Origin: Tubulanus polymorphus
Lineage: Eukaryota > Nemertea > Palaeonemertea > Tubulaniformes > Tubulanidae
Direction of reading: 5' to 3'
DNA length: 64,000 nt
Assembly (NCBI RefSeq): GCF_964204645.1
Contig: NC_134035.1
Span: 4,590,501-4,654,500, forward strand
The notes beneath the pieces are model-generated. The model did not search any database. It saw nothing but the letters and a program-made list of their open reading frames with translations, and was not told the DNA's origin. Position numbers and translations under genes: made by a program. Positions 62,387 through 64,000 of this stretch are shown here, one piece after another. Each line of letters opens with the position of its first letter. Position 1 is the stretch's first letter.

Positions 62387-62744
62387 CAGTGGAACCTCGT
62401 AACAACGAACTTCAGGAGACTGGAAAATCTGTTCGTTATAACTGATACAGCGGAACCTCGTTACAACGATTTTCAGGAGACCTGAAAATGTGTTTGTTAT
62501 AACTGATGCAGCGGAACCTCGTTACAACGAACTTCAGGAGACCTGAAAATGTGTTCGTTATAACTGATACAGCGGAACCTCGTTACAACGAACTTCAGGA
62601 GATCAGAAAAACTATTCATTATAACCAGCAATGGTTTGTTTGTTATCAAATCCAATATTAGATGATCCGAATTTTGAAGTTGTCGTCAAATCCGATTTAA
62701 ATCGTTTTATATCCCAATCATTCGTTACATCCGAGGTTCCACTG
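62387..62744. mobile_element. pogo/Tc1-like MITE with amplified left end
   Basis: It starts CAGTGGAACCTCG right after TA and ends CGAGGTTCCACTG right before TA, a typical Tc1/mariner/pogo arrangement with TA target duplications. The left terminal 61 bp is present four times in tandem (from about 62387, 62448, 62509 and 62570), each copy carrying the CGGAACCTCGTTACAACGA terminus and a TTCGTTATAACTGAT half. No transposase is present. Confidence 0.85.
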
Positions 62745-63708
62745 TATACAAGCGCTCTTCCAAACACTGTTGAATACTTTCTGATTCGGAAAACTCGAAA
62801 CAGTTCTTATTCAATGTAGAGCAGTTTTTTTTCTCCGATTAATCCTACTTCTTCTCTATCTTTTTTTCTAAGGTAAAGTTTTCGTCGCGAAGGGTGAAAA
62901 ATAACGTGTTTTGTATGAAAGACTTGTGCGCGTTTTGCTTGTGAAGTTATATTGTTATTATTAATATATACGGAATAGAATAATAATCATGTTGGATCCT
63001 ACCTGCACCAGAAAGCCGCATTGACGTATACTGTTCACCACTACAAGGGTACCTACCTATAAATATACGAAAAATAAATACAACGATTAGATGAAGAGTA
63101 TTTCAGCATTCAAGGGTGAAATTTAAAAAAAAAGAAAGGTTAATTCTTTACTAGCCAATATTTTTGGTCCCACTGATGTTTTACGCATTAATAACCCTTC
63201 ACAATGCATTCTCATAGATATGCTGCATTTTGTGCAACCGCATGGTAAATTTTTCATATCTTTTTCACACAACTTTCATCGCCGTCGATTAAAACGGGGT
63301 ATTTCTGAAAAATATCAAAATGGGCCGGGCCAAGAACTGGGTCGTTGGAACTGCTCAGGTGAATATCCCCTCCCTGACACGGCATCGCATGCGAACACGC
63401 GACGAACTGAGTTTTATAACTTCTTCAGCGCGCGGCGAAATTGAAATATGAAAATCATGACAATAGAACTTTACAATGGATTGTTTTTCAAGTTTTTTTT
63501 TCATTGTTTGGTACCGCGATGATACGACTGCGCGATACGGTGAGTTACGTTTAGGGCTGCAGGAAGTAACAATCTCGTTTTCGAAGCGTCAGTCGTTTTT
63601 TAGACGCGGTAGACCCTCGCGTTTATTTCCGTCTAGAATGCCGCGAACGGCTGCTGGAGAGTGCTCTCATTCGGCGACAGCGTTCTCTCTCAAACAGTTA
63701 CCCTCATT

Positions 63709-63771
<63 letters not shown>

Positions 63772-64000
63772 TCCGCGTTAAGAAAATTCGAGAGAAAAAA
63801 ATACTCATCATCCACCACCGACATGCCCTGATTGGAGGAGATCCATCGTTACAACTGCGGAATAAGCATCCACATCTTCCACCATGACTATTACCGGTAA
63901 ACAATGCATTGGAAATAATGGTCAATACAAAGTTTCTCGTGAATGAAGCCTGCCAGTGTTACCCATTGACATACACATCGCGGCCTTAGAAAAATTCATG
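62745..64000. other. No gene seen at the right edge
   Basis: No CUT-domain coding sequence on the minus strand before the window ends. Two short open frames (63220-63444 and 63476-63781) are not recognisable. Confidence 0.45.
63709..63771. repeat. (CA)n-(TA)n compound microsatellite
   Basis: ACACACACACACA runs into about 50 bases of TA, with one TG interruption. Confidence 0.95.

Overview
This is animal nuclear DNA, probably from a marine invertebrate. The reasons are a spliced homeobox gene, no operon-like gene packing, abundant CpG with no depletion, and very many microsatellites, minisatellites and small inverted-repeat transposons. A lophotrochozoan such as a mollusc, annelid or brachiopod is my guess from overall texture; nothing here proves it.

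One gene is certain. At 18153-18427 on the minus strand lies the last coding exon of a ONECUT (HNF6-type) transcription factor. It begins with the CKRKEQE linker that follows the CUT domain, carries a complete homeodomain with the class-defining F48/M50 residues (NFFMNARRR), and stops 15 residues after the WKDE motif region begins. I found no CUT-domain exon, so the upstream exon probably lies beyond base 64000. If so, 18428-64000 is one intron of at least 45.5 kb. Bases 1-18152 are then 3' UTR and downstream flank, with a good AATAAA signal at 17942-17947.

The largest other coding region is a 5'-truncated non-LTR retrotransposon (36250-38831, minus) with an undamaged reverse transcriptase (FVDF..AFD and YADD). 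It was inserted into a 54-bp minisatellite, splitting it into two arms, and TTATAC is present on both sides as a target duplication. The minisatellite is an open frame of repeated VAIEDPPGG-like units that runs in frame into the retrotransposon. Several units contain a perfect match to the CTCF core consensus.

The rest of the window is non-coding and repeat-rich. There are about ten tandem arrays (20 to 120 bp units). There are several families of MITEs or fold-back elements: one with GGACCCAGTTCCACAGTT ends in seven places, a pogo-like CAGTGGAACCTCG family, a GGGGTCATTCATTTATTACG element with ATA duplications, and a GGGGCTACAGTTG pair. There are also long TA runs and two long purine/pyrimidine tracts.

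Less certain but worth checking: a possible alternative last exon at 52312-52460 whose splice phase matches the ONECUT homeodomain exon; a perfect RFX X-box in a CpG-rich patch at 30744-30756; a hairpin of two inverted NF-kB consensus sites at 15921-15955; and a hammerhead-ribozyme-like relic at 57187-57224.
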